The translations under genes were made by a program, and so were the position numbers. The notes below the pieces were generated by a model. The model was given only the letters and a program-made list of their open reading frames with translations, did no database searches and was not told where the DNA came from. From Planctomycetaceae bacterium (lineage in GTDB: Bacteria; Planctomycetota; UBA1135; GCA-002686595): DNA of 64,000 nucleotides. Location: NCBI GenBank assembly GCA_016125265.1, contig WGMC01000030.1, positions 124,001 to 188,000 on the forward strand, read 5' to 3'. This document shows, piece by piece, positions 28,879 to 36,710 of this stretch; the stretch's first letter is position 1, and each line of letters starts with the position of its first letter.

Positions 28879-30878
28879 CGCAGGGCTTTCCTCGCGCTGG
28901 GCGGCGGTTCGGTTGCTGTCTCTACGTGCGCTGGCTCCATGGGAAGCGAGATGCGAAACGCGCCGCCGCGCAGATCGCCGTGGGGAGTCTTCAGGAAGTC
29001 GAGCTCACCCCCGTGGGCGCGCACCAACTCCCGCGCGATCCCGAGGCCCAAACCCACCCCGCGCGCGGATCCCGCCGCCGCCCCGCGCTCGAAGGGTTCG
29101 AAGAGTTTGGCCTCGGCGCGGCAACCCTGCCCGTCGTCGCGCACCTCGATCGCCCAATGATCGCCTTCCGTGCGCCAAGCGATGCCGATGCGCCGCGTGG
29201 GCGTGTGCCCACCTGGCCGCGGCGCGCGGTCGTAGTTCCCGTGTTCGACCGCGTTCCGGACCAGGTTCTCGAGCACACGCCCCAGGGCCGCTCCGTCGAA
29301 GTGCGCACGCGGCGGCAGCGGTCCCGCTTCCACCTCCAGCGCAAAGCCCTGGGCCGCGAGTCCAGGCCGCGTCCCCGCCAGCCACTGCTCGAGCCATACC
29401 GCTGGGTCGAGCCACTGCCGTTCGAGCGCGGGCGCCGCGCCGCGCTCGAGCCGCGCCAAGTCCATCACCTCTGCGACCAACCGAACCAAGCGCGACGTTT
29501 CCGCCGCGATCGCACGGTGGTACTCGGGCAGGCGGGATGGCTCGCGCTCGCGGGTGCGTTCCAGCCGCTCGGCGGCCAACGAAAGCGCCGCCACGGGCGT
29601 GCGCAGCTCGTGGCTGACCGAGGCGATCCAGCGACTGCGCAGCTCCGCCAAACGTCGCTCGCGCCGAGCCAATCCGGCCACGGCGATGCCACCGAGGGCC
29701 GCGAGCGCCGCCACGGCGAACAACGACCCTTGCACCAACCGCACCTGCGCGCCCTCCGCCGCAATCCAGCGCGCGAGGTTGGGATGGCGCAGTTCGATGG
29801 GGAACGGCACGGCGTCGAGCCGCACGGGCGCCGTCACCAACGCACCAGCTTCCGCAAGACCAGCAGCGGCCACGGTCAACTCGGTATCGACGAGCGGCTG
29901 CGCGCGCAGCGCTGCTTCGAGTTGGCCGAGAAAGGCTTCGCGCTCCAGCCGACGGGCTCTGGCGCCCTCCGCGCCGCGCTGCACGAACCACAGCGTGTCA
30001 CCATCGCCTAGCCAAGCGGCGCCGTCCTCCGGGATCGGGCCCAGGCTCCGCAACTCGGACCAGCGAGCCCACGCCTCCAATCTCTCGAGCACCCGCTCGC
30101 CGTGCTCGTCACCCGCCAACTCGCCGAGTCGTCGCACGAGCGCACGACTGCGCGGATCCACCTCGGACTTCGGTGACGAAGGCAGCGGGAGCACACCGTC
30201 GAGCGCGTCCTGCAAACACCGACGCGCCGCTTCGACCGCACGCTCGCTTTCGATCCAAGGGGCCGCCGTGAGCAACCCGAGGGCTCGCAGCGGCAAGCCG
30301 TGTTCCCGCGCGTCGAGCGGAGTGTCGCGGTCGAAACGCTCGAAGAGCTCGCGCACCCAAGCGGTGTCCCGTGCGGCCGCCGCCAGCCGCAACGCAGCCA
30401 GCTCCACACCCGCCCGGCCGTGGGCCGTCGTGCAGAGTTCGCGGGCCGATTCGATCGTGGCGCGCGCCCGCGCTGGGTCGCCCCCCGCGCGCAGGTCCGC
30501 GCCCGCCTGGCGCAACAGACCGGCGATGACGGCGGCGTTCTCCTCCGGAGGCGGCTGCGTTTCGCTCGTCGTAGGGAAGCCGCCCAGCTCCTCCGCGCGA
30601 AACTCGAGCACGGGACCGATCCCGTTCGCGTGCGCCCCGAACCAGTGCACGGCATCGCCGCGCAGTCGTTGCCACGTCGTGTCCAGCACCGCACCCAGGC
30701 CCGCGGTCTGTTCCGCCACTGCTCCGCGTCCCGCCGTCTGCGCCAACGGAGCCAGCCACAGAGCGACACCGCCAAGTCCGGCCGCGGACGCGATGCCCAA
30801 CCCGAGGGCGAGGCGACCGGGCCACGCGGAGTGGGCAGTCGGCGGCGTTCGAAGCGGGGGCACCCGGCGATTGTGCAC
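28875..30878 (-). CDS. Sensor histidine kinase with large extracytoplasmic domain
   Basis: The product has an N-terminal membrane helix (about residues 22-44), a long mostly helical sensor region (~320 residues), a second helix near 375-395, and a HisKA/HATPase core with SVSHELRTP (His423), an N-box VLENLVRNAVEHG, DDGQG and GVGLGLGIA. The sensor domain is Ala/Arg-rich and helical, perhaps TPR-like, and I do not recognise its ligand. The start is uncertain: GTG at 30878 or 30863 fits the first helix, while the ATG at 30983 would add 35 residues of poor coding character. It is the first gene of the operon with the response regulator. Confidence 0.87.
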   Translation of the reverse strand: MHNRRVPPLRTPPTAHSAWPGRLALGLGIASAAGLGGVALWLAPLAQTAGRGAVAEQTAGLGAVLDTTWQRLRGDAVHWFGAHANGIGPVLEFRAEELGGFPTTSETQPPPEENAAVIAGLLRQAGADLRAGGDPARARATIESARELCTTAHGRAGVELAALRLAAAARDTAWVRELFERFDRDTPLDAREHGLPLRALGLLTAAPWIESERAVEAARRCLQDALDGVLPLPSSPKSEVDPRSRALVRRLGELAGDEHGERVLERLEAWARWSELRSLGPIPEDGAAWLGDGDTLWFVQRGAEGARARRLEREAFLGQLEAALRAQPLVDTELTVAAAGLAEAGALVTAPVRLDAVPFPIELRHPNLARWIAAEGAQVRLVQGSLFAVAALAALGGIAVAGLARRERRLAELRSRWIASVSHELRTPVAALSLAAERLERTREREPSRLPEYHRAIAAETSRLVRLVAEVMDLARLERGAAPALERQWLDPAVWLEQWLAGTRPGLAAQGFALEVEAGPLPPRAHFDGAALGRVLENLVRNAVEHGNYDRAPRPGGHTPTRRIGIAWRTEGDHWAIEVRDDGQGCRAEAKLFEPFERGAAAGSARGVGLGLGIARELVRAHGGELDFLKTPHGDLRGGAFRISLPMEPAHVETATEPPPSARKALR

Positions 30879-31070
30879 GAGCGAAACGGTACGCGCACGG
30901 TCGCGCGTAAGGTCGTGCCGACCACCGTCGTGCGTGCGATCGATCGCGCCGCACGCGGGCAGGTCCGGGAAGAGGTGCCCCATGGCCACTCGTAAGTCCA
31001 TGAACGGCAATGAGTTGCAACGTCGGCGCGCTCTTCGCCCCGGCGGCGCCGAAAAAGCTCCACCGCAGAT

Positions 31071-31092
31071 GCAGGTTACGACGATAACCTGC
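31071..31092. promoter_or_regulatory. Inverted repeat, candidate operator for the globin operon
   Basis: GCAGGTTA-CGACGA-TAACCTGC is a perfect 8-bp inverted repeat with a 6-base centre, 80 bp upstream of the globin start and in the gap divergent from the kinase. AGATGCAGG occurs just before it and again just after. Its place ahead of a globin operon that ends in an NsrR-like gene makes it a candidate regulator site; the binding factor is inferred. Confidence 0.5.
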
Positions 31093-31171
31093 GCAAGAGA
31101 TGCAGGGATGGATCGTCCGGAGCGGACCGGACGCTCCCTGCGCCCGCACAACCTCGTACCCGAGCAATCCC

Positions 31172-31537
31172 GTGACCGACCTCTACCAACGCCTGGGTGG
31201 CGCACCTGCCGTGGACGCCGCCGTGGACCGTTTCTACCGCCGCATGCTGGCGGACGAGCGGGTGGCGCACTTCTTCGACGACACCGACATGGACGGCCAG
31301 ATCCAGAAGCAGAAGGCCTTCTTGACCATGGCGTTCGGCGGCCCGCACAACTACAGCGGGCGCGACATGCGCAGCGCCCACGCGCCGCTCCTCGCCAAGG
31401 GTCTCGACGACAGCCACGTGGACATCGTCGTCGCTCACCTCGGCGGCACGCTGAAGGAGCTCGGCGTCGACGACTCGACCATCGGCGAAGTGGCGGCGAT
31501 CGCAGAGTCCGTGCGCAACGACGTGCTCTCGCGCTGA
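31172..31537 (+). CDS. Truncated haemoglobin (group I-like)
   Basis: The 121-residue protein fits a 2-on-2 globin: the N-terminal YQRLGG, B10 Tyr22 in RFYRRM, FFDDTDM, the E-helix KQKAFLTMAFGG and proximal His70 in MRSAHAPLL. Group I globins bind O2 and NO and can turn NO into nitrate when supplied with electrons. The GTG at 31172 gives the standard length; a longer reading adds 24 unrelated residues. The reductase gene follows after five bases, so the two are co-expressed and probably a redox pair. Confidence 0.9.
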   Translation: MTDLYQRLGGAPAVDAAVDRFYRRMLADERVAHFFDDTDMDGQIQKQKAFLTMAFGGPHNYSGRDMRSAHAPLLAKGLDDSHVDIVVAHLGGTLKELGVDDSTIGEVAAIAESVRNDVLSR

Positions 31538-31542
31538 CTGCG

Positions 31543-32532
31543 ATGGGGGAACTGCACTACCGCGGCGAGCCCGTCGCCTTCGAGACGGGCGAAAGTGCGC
31601 TGGACGCCCTCGAACGGGCGGATTTGGGGCCCAAGGGCGTTTGCCGCGCAGGCCTGTGCGGAGCGTGCTTGGTGCGTGTGCGCGCCGGCGACGTGCCCGA
31701 GCGCGCGCGCCAGGGCCTCGCGCCGCGCATGGTGGCCCAAGGTGCGGCGTTTGCCTGTTGCCTCGTTGGGCCGGGACCGTTCGACTTGGTGGATCTTGGC
31801 GACGCCGGCACCTGCCAGGCGACGATCGAAGTGCTCGAGACGATCGGCCGCGACGTCGTGCGAGTGGGGTTGCGGACAGAGATGCCGCTCGACTTCCGTC
31901 CGGGCCAGTACGTGGTGCTCGAGCGCGCCGACGGCATCGAACGCAGCTATTCCATCGCGTCCTTGCCGAGCGATGCGCACGTCGAGCTGCACGTGCGCCG
32001 CACACCGGGCGGCGCGCTGAGCCCCTGGTTCTTCGATGCCGGGGCGCTTGGCCAGTCGGTCCGATTGCGCGGTCCCCTCGGCACCTGTTGTTACGAGCCC
32101 GGGCGACCGGACCAGGCACTAGTGCTGGCGGGCGCGGGCACCGGCTTGGCGCCGCTCCTCGGCATCCTGCGCGACGCATTGGCCCACGGACACCGGGGGC
32201 CCATCGACCTCTACCACGGGGCCCGCGACGAGGGCGGCCTCTACTACCGCGCGGAACTCGGGGCCCTCGCGCGCGCGCACCAGAATCTGACGGTGCACGG
32301 CTGTGTGCTCGCGGAACCCGCGGTCGACCGAACGCTGCGGACCCTGGGCCTCGGTGATGCGGTGTTGGCGGATCGCTCCACCCTCGAGGGAACGCGGGTC
32401 TTCCTGTGTGGGGATGGCACGCTCGTGAAGAGCCTGAAACGGCGCTTCTTCCTGGCGGGAGCAGCGTCGCGGGACCTGCTCAGCGACCCCTTCGAGCTCA
32501 GCCCCAAGCCGGCCCGGGTGGCCGGGGCGTAG
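31543..32532 (+). CDS. Ferredoxin-domain FAD/NAD(P)H oxidoreductase
   Basis: The 329 residues hold an N-terminal plant-type [2Fe-2S] domain (Cys34, Cys39 and Cys42 in CRAGLCGAC, with a fourth ligand at Cys72 or Cys73), then a ferredoxin-reductase-type FAD site (RSYSIAS, 134-140) and an NAD(P) site (GAGTGLAPLLGI, 197-208). That is the domain set of BenC/MmoC-type reductases, with the iron-sulfur domain first. Placed five bases after a globin, it most likely reduces that globin. The last ~45 codons are repeated about 2 kb downstream at 34383-34521. Confidence 0.9.
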   Translation: MGELHYRGEPVAFETGESALDALERADLGPKGVCRAGLCGACLVRVRAGDVPERARQGLAPRMVAQGAAFACCLVGPGPFDLVDLGDAGTCQATIEVLETIGRDVVRVGLRTEMPLDFRPGQYVVLERADGIERSYSIASLPSDAHVELHVRRTPGGALSPWFFDAGALGQSVRLRGPLGTCCYEPGRPDQALVLAGAGTGLAPLLGILRDALAHGHRGPIDLYHGARDEGGLYYRAELGALARAHQNLTVHGCVLAEPAVDRTLRTLGLGDAVLADRSTLEGTRVFLCGDGTLVKSLKRRFFLAGAASRDLLSDPFELSPKPARVAGA

Positions 32533-32612
32533 GAAGGGCGGCAGTCCGCAGCCGCGGCGCCCATGCCGCTCACCCAGCACACCGACTGCGCCCCCCAGGG
32601 TCCTGATCCACC
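32394..32612 (+). repeat. Direct repeat copy A: reductase 3' end plus nsrR 5' end
   Basis: This 219 bp segment matches 34383-34600 with about 17 differences by eye, including one 1-bp indel, and shares more than 80 consecutive identical bases. It covers the functional end of the reductase gene and a broken start of the nsrR gene. Confidence 0.92.
32563..32612 (+). pseudogene. 5' fragment of an nsrR copy
   Basis: ATGCCGCTCACCCAGCACAC corresponds to the start of the intact regulator at 34552, but it carries an extra base in the CCCCCC run near 32595 and breaks off after about 50 bp. It lies 30 bp after the reductase stop, the spacing seen at the intact downstream junction. Confidence 0.8.
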
Positions 32613-32706
32613 ACGCCGATCGCGTTGGCCTCCCCAGCGACCCGCCCGCCCTCGGGGCGAGCGAGTACGGCATGGTGCCGGGCCCGATCCCTGGCATGCG
32701 GCGCCG

Positions 32707-34107
32707 TCACGGGATCAACGGCACCGCGACTGGGCTTGTCACGCCGGTGATGGCGAACGTCACCGGGTCGAGGAGCACGGCGGCATGCTGGGCGACTAGA
32801 CCCACGAAGTTGGCGGATAGCGGCCCAACCGAGAGCGACGACGACGCCTTGCCCTGCGCGTCGAGGAACCCGATCGGGTTGGTGAGGGGAGAGCCGGCCG
32901 ACAGGGTCAGGAAGAAGTAGGTGTCGGGGACAAGCGGCACGGTCGTCGAGCCGACCGAAATGCCGGGGGACACGCCGCTCAGGGAGCCGACGACGATGTG
33001 CAGTTGGCCCACCGCCGTCGGGCCGGCGTCGACCTGGAGCGTGACGGTACCGCCGGTGACGACGCCGATCGCCTGGGGCTCGGCCGTCAGGACGCCGACG
33101 GCGGTGGCCTGCGTGTTCACCTCGATCAGGTCGGCAAGCTGGCCGAAAGCGCCAGTTGTGCCGAGCGAGTCGATCGGCGTCACGAGGTAACCCTCGCCAC
33201 TCTGGCCGGGGCTGAACGCCCGCAGGGCGTTGCCGGCCGTGTCGTAGAGGACGGCCTGGTTGCGCAGTCGCGAGTGCGCGCCCGCTCTCGTCGTGGCCGC
33301 GAACGGGAAGCCGGGCGTCGCGTAGACGCTGATCGCCAACGGCTCGACCTGGATTCGCAGGAAGCGCGGCTGGGGGGAGGGCTGCGGCACGTTCACTGTG
33401 AGCAGCATCGACTGCGGGTCGAGCGGCGTCAGCCCGATCGTGCTCTTGCCGCTGAGCGGTTCGACGACGAACGACACACAGGCATCGCCCACGGCCTGGG
33501 TCCCGTCGGGCGAGAGATCGATGCGCCGCACGGTCACGTCCTGCGGACCACCGCAGGAGCCATTGGGCACGGCGTTGACGTGCACCAGCGAGTTGCTCGC
33601 GACGTGGTACTCGAGGTGGCTCCACGCCCCGCCGAACGGCGGGATGTACGGCTGACCGTTGCCGTCCGTCACCAGTGAGACCTGGTTGTTCGCATCGAGG
33701 ATGCGGATCGTGTCGAACGGAGCCTCGTTCAGCCGGAAGTAGACCCGCCCGTCGCCGACGGGGGCGAGCGCGCTGCAGGCCTTGTTCGGGAAGCCGATCA
33801 CCTCGTAGTTGCCTTGGGCGTCCCCCGAGAGGAGCAGCAGTGGATCGGCGCTCGTGGGGTTCGCGTTGAACAGGATCCGCCCGCGGTAGGGGTCGTAGCA
33901 GATCGAGTCGAAGTTCCCCGACGTCCCGAAGAACGAGTACGGCTTCGTGATCGCGCCGGACAGCGGATCGATGATCGCGATCCCACCGCTTGTGCTGCTG
34001 GCGCCGTTCAGGGCCCGATCGAGGAGCACGAGCTGGCCGTCGGTAAATCCTCCATTCGTCTGGGGTACGGATAGGGCAATGGCGAGAAGCGTGGGAGCGA
34101 GACTCAT
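32707..34107 (-). CDS. Secreted protein with beta-propeller-like body and C-terminal beta domain
   Basis: The 466-residue product has a short signal peptide (LAPTLLAIALSVPQ). The body is made of repeated strand blocks such as GIAIIDPLSGAI, YDPYRGRILFNAN and AVLYDTAGNALRAF, which look like blades of a beta-propeller with irregular repeats. The last ~75 residues resemble the C-terminal domain shared with the proteins at 2413, 36711 and 59577. The gene runs opposite to its neighbours and sits exactly between two copies of the same 219 bp junction, so it looks inserted. Function unknown. Confidence 0.8.
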   Translation of the reverse strand: MSLAPTLLAIALSVPQTNGGFTDGQLVLLDRALNGASSTSGGIAIIDPLSGAITKPYSFFGTSGNFDSICYDPYRGRILFNANPTSADPLLLLSGDAQGNYEVIGFPNKACSALAPVGDGRVYFRLNEAPFDTIRILDANNQVSLVTDGNGQPYIPPFGGAWSHLEYHVASNSLVHVNAVPNGSCGGPQDVTVRRIDLSPDGTQAVGDACVSFVVEPLSGKSTIGLTPLDPQSMLLTVNVPQPSPQPRFLRIQVEPLAISVYATPGFPFAATTRAGAHSRLRNQAVLYDTAGNALRAFSPGQSGEGYLVTPIDSLGTTGAFGQLADLIEVNTQATAVGVLTAEPQAIGVVTGGTVTLQVDAGPTAVGQLHIVVGSLSGVSPGISVGSTTVPLVPDTYFFLTLSAGSPLTNPIGFLDAQGKASSSLSVGPLSANFVGLVAQHAAVLLDPVTFAITGVTSPVAVPLIP

Positions 34108-34382
34108 GGTTGGGTCCTCGTGTTGTGGGGGGATCTCGAACCGTTCAGCGAGAACGCCACCGGCGCGTCCCGCGGAATCCGGTCGAACTCGGCCGCAGCT
34201 CCGTTCGCAGACCGGCGCGGCGCAACGTGCGCTCGACACCTCGTCGGGAGGTCCTCCGCTCCTCGACGGGCGGCGCGACCTGGCTTGGCCGTTCGGCCCC
34301 GACACCGGCAGAGTCCCGCGCTCGATCCGCGTGATGTCGTCGAAGGATGGGAACCTGCTGCGCACGATCCCGCTCCTGGACG
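34108..34382. other. Gap upstream of the inserted secreted-protein gene
   Basis: 275 bp between the start of the secreted-protein gene and repeat copy B. It should hold that gene's promoter on the minus strand. No convincing homology to the reductase is visible upstream of 34383, and no other gene is seen. Confidence 0.4.
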
Positions 34383-34521
34383 GCGGGTCTTCCGGTGCGG
34401 CGATGGCGGACTCGTGAAGAGCCTGAAACGGCGCTTCTTCCTGGCGGGAGCAGCGTCGCGGGACCTGCTCAGCGACCCCTTCGAGCTCAGCCCCGAGTCG
34501 GCCCGGGTGGCCGGGGCTTAG
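34383..34521 (+). pseudogene. 3' fragment of a reductase copy
   Basis: The last ~45 codons of the reductase are repeated here in frame up to a TAG stop, with VKSLKRRFFLAGAASRDLLS unchanged. Upstream sequence is unrelated to the reductase, so this is a truncated copy. Confidence 0.85.
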
Positions 34522-34600
34522 GATGGGCGGCCGTCCGCAGCCGCGGGGCCCATGCAGCTCACCCAGCATACCGACTACGCCCTCAGGGTCCTGATCCACC
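34383..34600 (+). repeat. Direct repeat copy B: reductase 3' end plus intact nsrR 5' end
   Basis: Partner of 32394-32612. In this copy the regulator start is intact and the reductase part is the remnant, the mirror image of copy A. Confidence 0.92.
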
Positions 34601-35043
34601 TGGCCTGTTACCCCGAGCGCCACGTCTCGACTTCCGAGATCGCGCGCGCCTACGGCATCTCGAACCACCACCTCGTGAAAGTGGTGCACCGCCTCAGCAC
34701 GGGTGGGTTCCTGGACGTGCGCCGCGGCCGCGGCGGTGGCATCGCGCTGGGCCGTGCGCCGAAGGACATCGTCATCGGTGACGTGGTGCGTGCGTCGGAG
34801 CCCCACTTCCACTTGGTCGAGTGTTTCGACGACGCCAGGAACACGTGCCCGATCACACCCGTGTGCACGCTGGCCGGTGCACTGGGCGAGGCTCTCGCGG
34901 CGTTCAGCAAGGTGCTCGACCGCTACACACTGGCGGACGTGGTCCCCCCGGGCCGCGCGGCCCTCTACGCGGCCAAGTTCCTTCCGGCCGACGCCACCAC
35001 CTCCCCACCGGCGCGCAAACGCGCACCGCGGGCCTCCCGCTAA
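34552..35043 (+). CDS. nsrR: Rrf2-family NO-responsive repressor, NsrR-like
   Basis: The 163-residue protein has the Rrf2 winged helix (MQLTQHTDYALRVLIHLA, then SNHHLVKVVHRLSTGGFLD). Three conserved cysteines lie at 91, 99 and 105 (ECF, NTCP, PVCTL), the iron-sulfur ligands of NsrR; the first gap is three residues wider than in E. coli NsrR. NsrR proteins repress NO-detoxification genes until NO damages the cluster. The C-terminus is a short basic tail. Before the insertion upstream it would have followed the reductase by about 30 bp, so it probably regulates the globin-reductase pair. Confidence 0.88.
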   Translation: MQLTQHTDYALRVLIHLACYPERHVSTSEIARAYGISNHHLVKVVHRLSTGGFLDVRRGRGGGIALGRAPKDIVIGDVVRASEPHFHLVECFDDARNTCPITPVCTLAGALGEALAAFSKVLDRYTLADVVPPGRAALYAAKFLPADATTSPPARKRAPRASR

Positions 35044-35122
35044 CCAACGCTGGCGGGGCGAACTCGCGGCGTCCGTGCGAGCCTGCCCTCGCTGTTCGGC
35101 TTCACGAGGTCGCTCTCACCGC

Positions 35123-36604
35123 TCACAGTTTCACTGCGGTGGTGTCCGGGCCCTCGGTCGTCCATTGGAGTGTGGCTGTGTTTCGCGCCCGACGCAGCGT
35201 GTACGTCCCGCGGGGGAGTCGCAGTTCCAGCACACCCTCGGCGTCGGTCCGCACGAAGGACCGTTGGCTCCCGTGAAACCACAGCACACGATCGTTGGCA
35301 CGCGGCTCGCCCGTTTCCGCGTCGAGCACCTGGAGCCTGCCAGCGTGCAGTGCCACGTCGATGCGCACGTGCGCGGCGTCACCGGCTTCGAGTTCCACGG
35401 GCTCGGAGGCCCACACGCACCACAGCCCATCCTCCGGCATCAATCCGACGTTCCAGGTTCCGGGTGTCATCCATCCGAGGCGCGCCGTTCCGTCCTCTCC
35501 CACCCCTTCAAAGAACTCGTGTGGCGACTCGGGGCCCTGCGGCTGGTCAGTGGACGAGAAGCGGGCCTTCACATGCAAGCCGACGGCGGGCAGCCCGTCC
35601 ACCGTCGCTTCGCAGTCGATCGTGCCAAGGCGGTTCGTCTCCAGTTCGAACTCCACCGACAGGACCTCCGGGGCTGTCAGCGTTACCGCACCGAGCGTCT
35701 CCTCCGTTTGGTACCAAGAATGCCACTTCTTGGGGTCGTTCTCGAGCGAGGCGCCCGAGCGGTGCAGCGCGAGTGTGTGCGTTCCGAGCCCTACCGGGTA
35801 GATCCAAAAGCGTCCCTCTCGATCGACTCGTACCCGGGGCGGGTACTCGCCATCGAACTCGGCCCACCTGAGCTCCCAATGGTCGTAACGACCGTCGGTG
35901 CGAGCCTCGACCCACGCGCCCAGGAGATCGGTGGGGTGGGCGAGGATGCGGCCCTCGATGGCGCCGTGGGGCGGTGCTCGCACCTCGATCTCCGCGTTCT
36001 CACCGGAGGTCACGCGGAAGGGTCCGTACTCCGCGTGGAAGTCGTGGTGGAAACGGACGAACACGCGGTAGGAGCCCGCCGGAACGTCGGTGAACTCGAA
36101 GTCGCCTGCGCTATTGGTGCGGACTCCGGACATGCTGTCCTTCCATCCGGGTCGCTCGAGATATTCGAGCGCCCTCTCGGCTGGTACCGAAGCGTCCGCG
36201 ATCACGACGGAGAGGTAGTCCAGCACCTCGGTCCCAACTCCGACGATGGCGCCGCGCACCGTTGCCGACGTCTGGACGTTTACCGTCACCTCTTTGGTCT
36301 TTCCCGGCGCGAGAGCGAGCATCTCCGCGGGCAACAGCTCTTCCATCGCAGGCTCGGCCTCCCGCGCGCGGTCGACCGCGGACGCGGATTCCGTGTCCGT
36401 GCGCAGTGCCATCTCGAGAGGGGCGCTGGCCCGCGGTTGTTGCGGCCGATCACCGGCGACCGCCGCGTCCCCATCGGGCGCCATCGGAGCCCGGTCAGTA
36501 TCGGGCTCCGGCCCCAGCGCGTACCAGGCGACACCGAGCAGTACCGCGCCGACGAACAACACAGCTAGGAACCTGCGCAGCGGCGAGCGAACGGGCGGGG
36601 GCAT
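35123..36604 (-). CDS. Membrane-anchored protein with carboxypeptidase-regulatory-like domains
   Basis: The 493 residues start with a basic stretch and a membrane helix (FLAVLFVGAVLLGVAWYALG, about 12-31), then an acidic linker and at least four transthyretin-like beta units. The clearest is TNSAGDFEFTDVPAGSYRVF near 175; another is TDAEGVLELRLPRGTYTLRR near the C-terminus. No enzyme motif is seen. The same layout occurs in the protein at 6120-8723. It converges on nsrR. The ATG at 36604 fits the anchor; the frame stays open further upstream without coding character. Confidence 0.75.
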   Translation of the reverse strand: MPPPVRSPLRRFLAVLFVGAVLLGVAWYALGPEPDTDRAPMAPDGDAAVAGDRPQQPRASAPLEMALRTDTESASAVDRAREAEPAMEELLPAEMLALAPGKTKEVTVNVQTSATVRGAIVGVGTEVLDYLSVVIADASVPAERALEYLERPGWKDSMSGVRTNSAGDFEFTDVPAGSYRVFVRFHHDFHAEYGPFRVTSGENAEIEVRAPPHGAIEGRILAHPTDLLGAWVEARTDGRYDHWELRWAEFDGEYPPRVRVDREGRFWIYPVGLGTHTLALHRSGASLENDPKKWHSWYQTEETLGAVTLTAPEVLSVEFELETNRLGTIDCEATVDGLPAVGLHVKARFSSTDQPQGPESPHEFFEGVGEDGTARLGWMTPGTWNVGLMPEDGLWCVWASEPVELEAGDAAHVRIDVALHAGRLQVLDAETGEPRANDRVLWFHGSQRSFVRTDAEGVLELRLPRGTYTLRRARNTATLQWTTEGPDTTAVKL

Positions 36605-36710
36605 GGAACGGATGGTACCTGTGGTCGCTCCTGCTCGCCGTAACAGCGCGCCCGGCGCCGCGGGACCGACGGGTGTCGGTGGCGACGGCGCGGGGCGGGC
36701 TCGCAAGCCG

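Noticed and set aside
29554..32532. 992-codon plus-strand frame through the histidine kinase into the reductase
   Set aside because: Its first ~660 codons are antisense to the kinase; only the part from 31543 has domain motifs.
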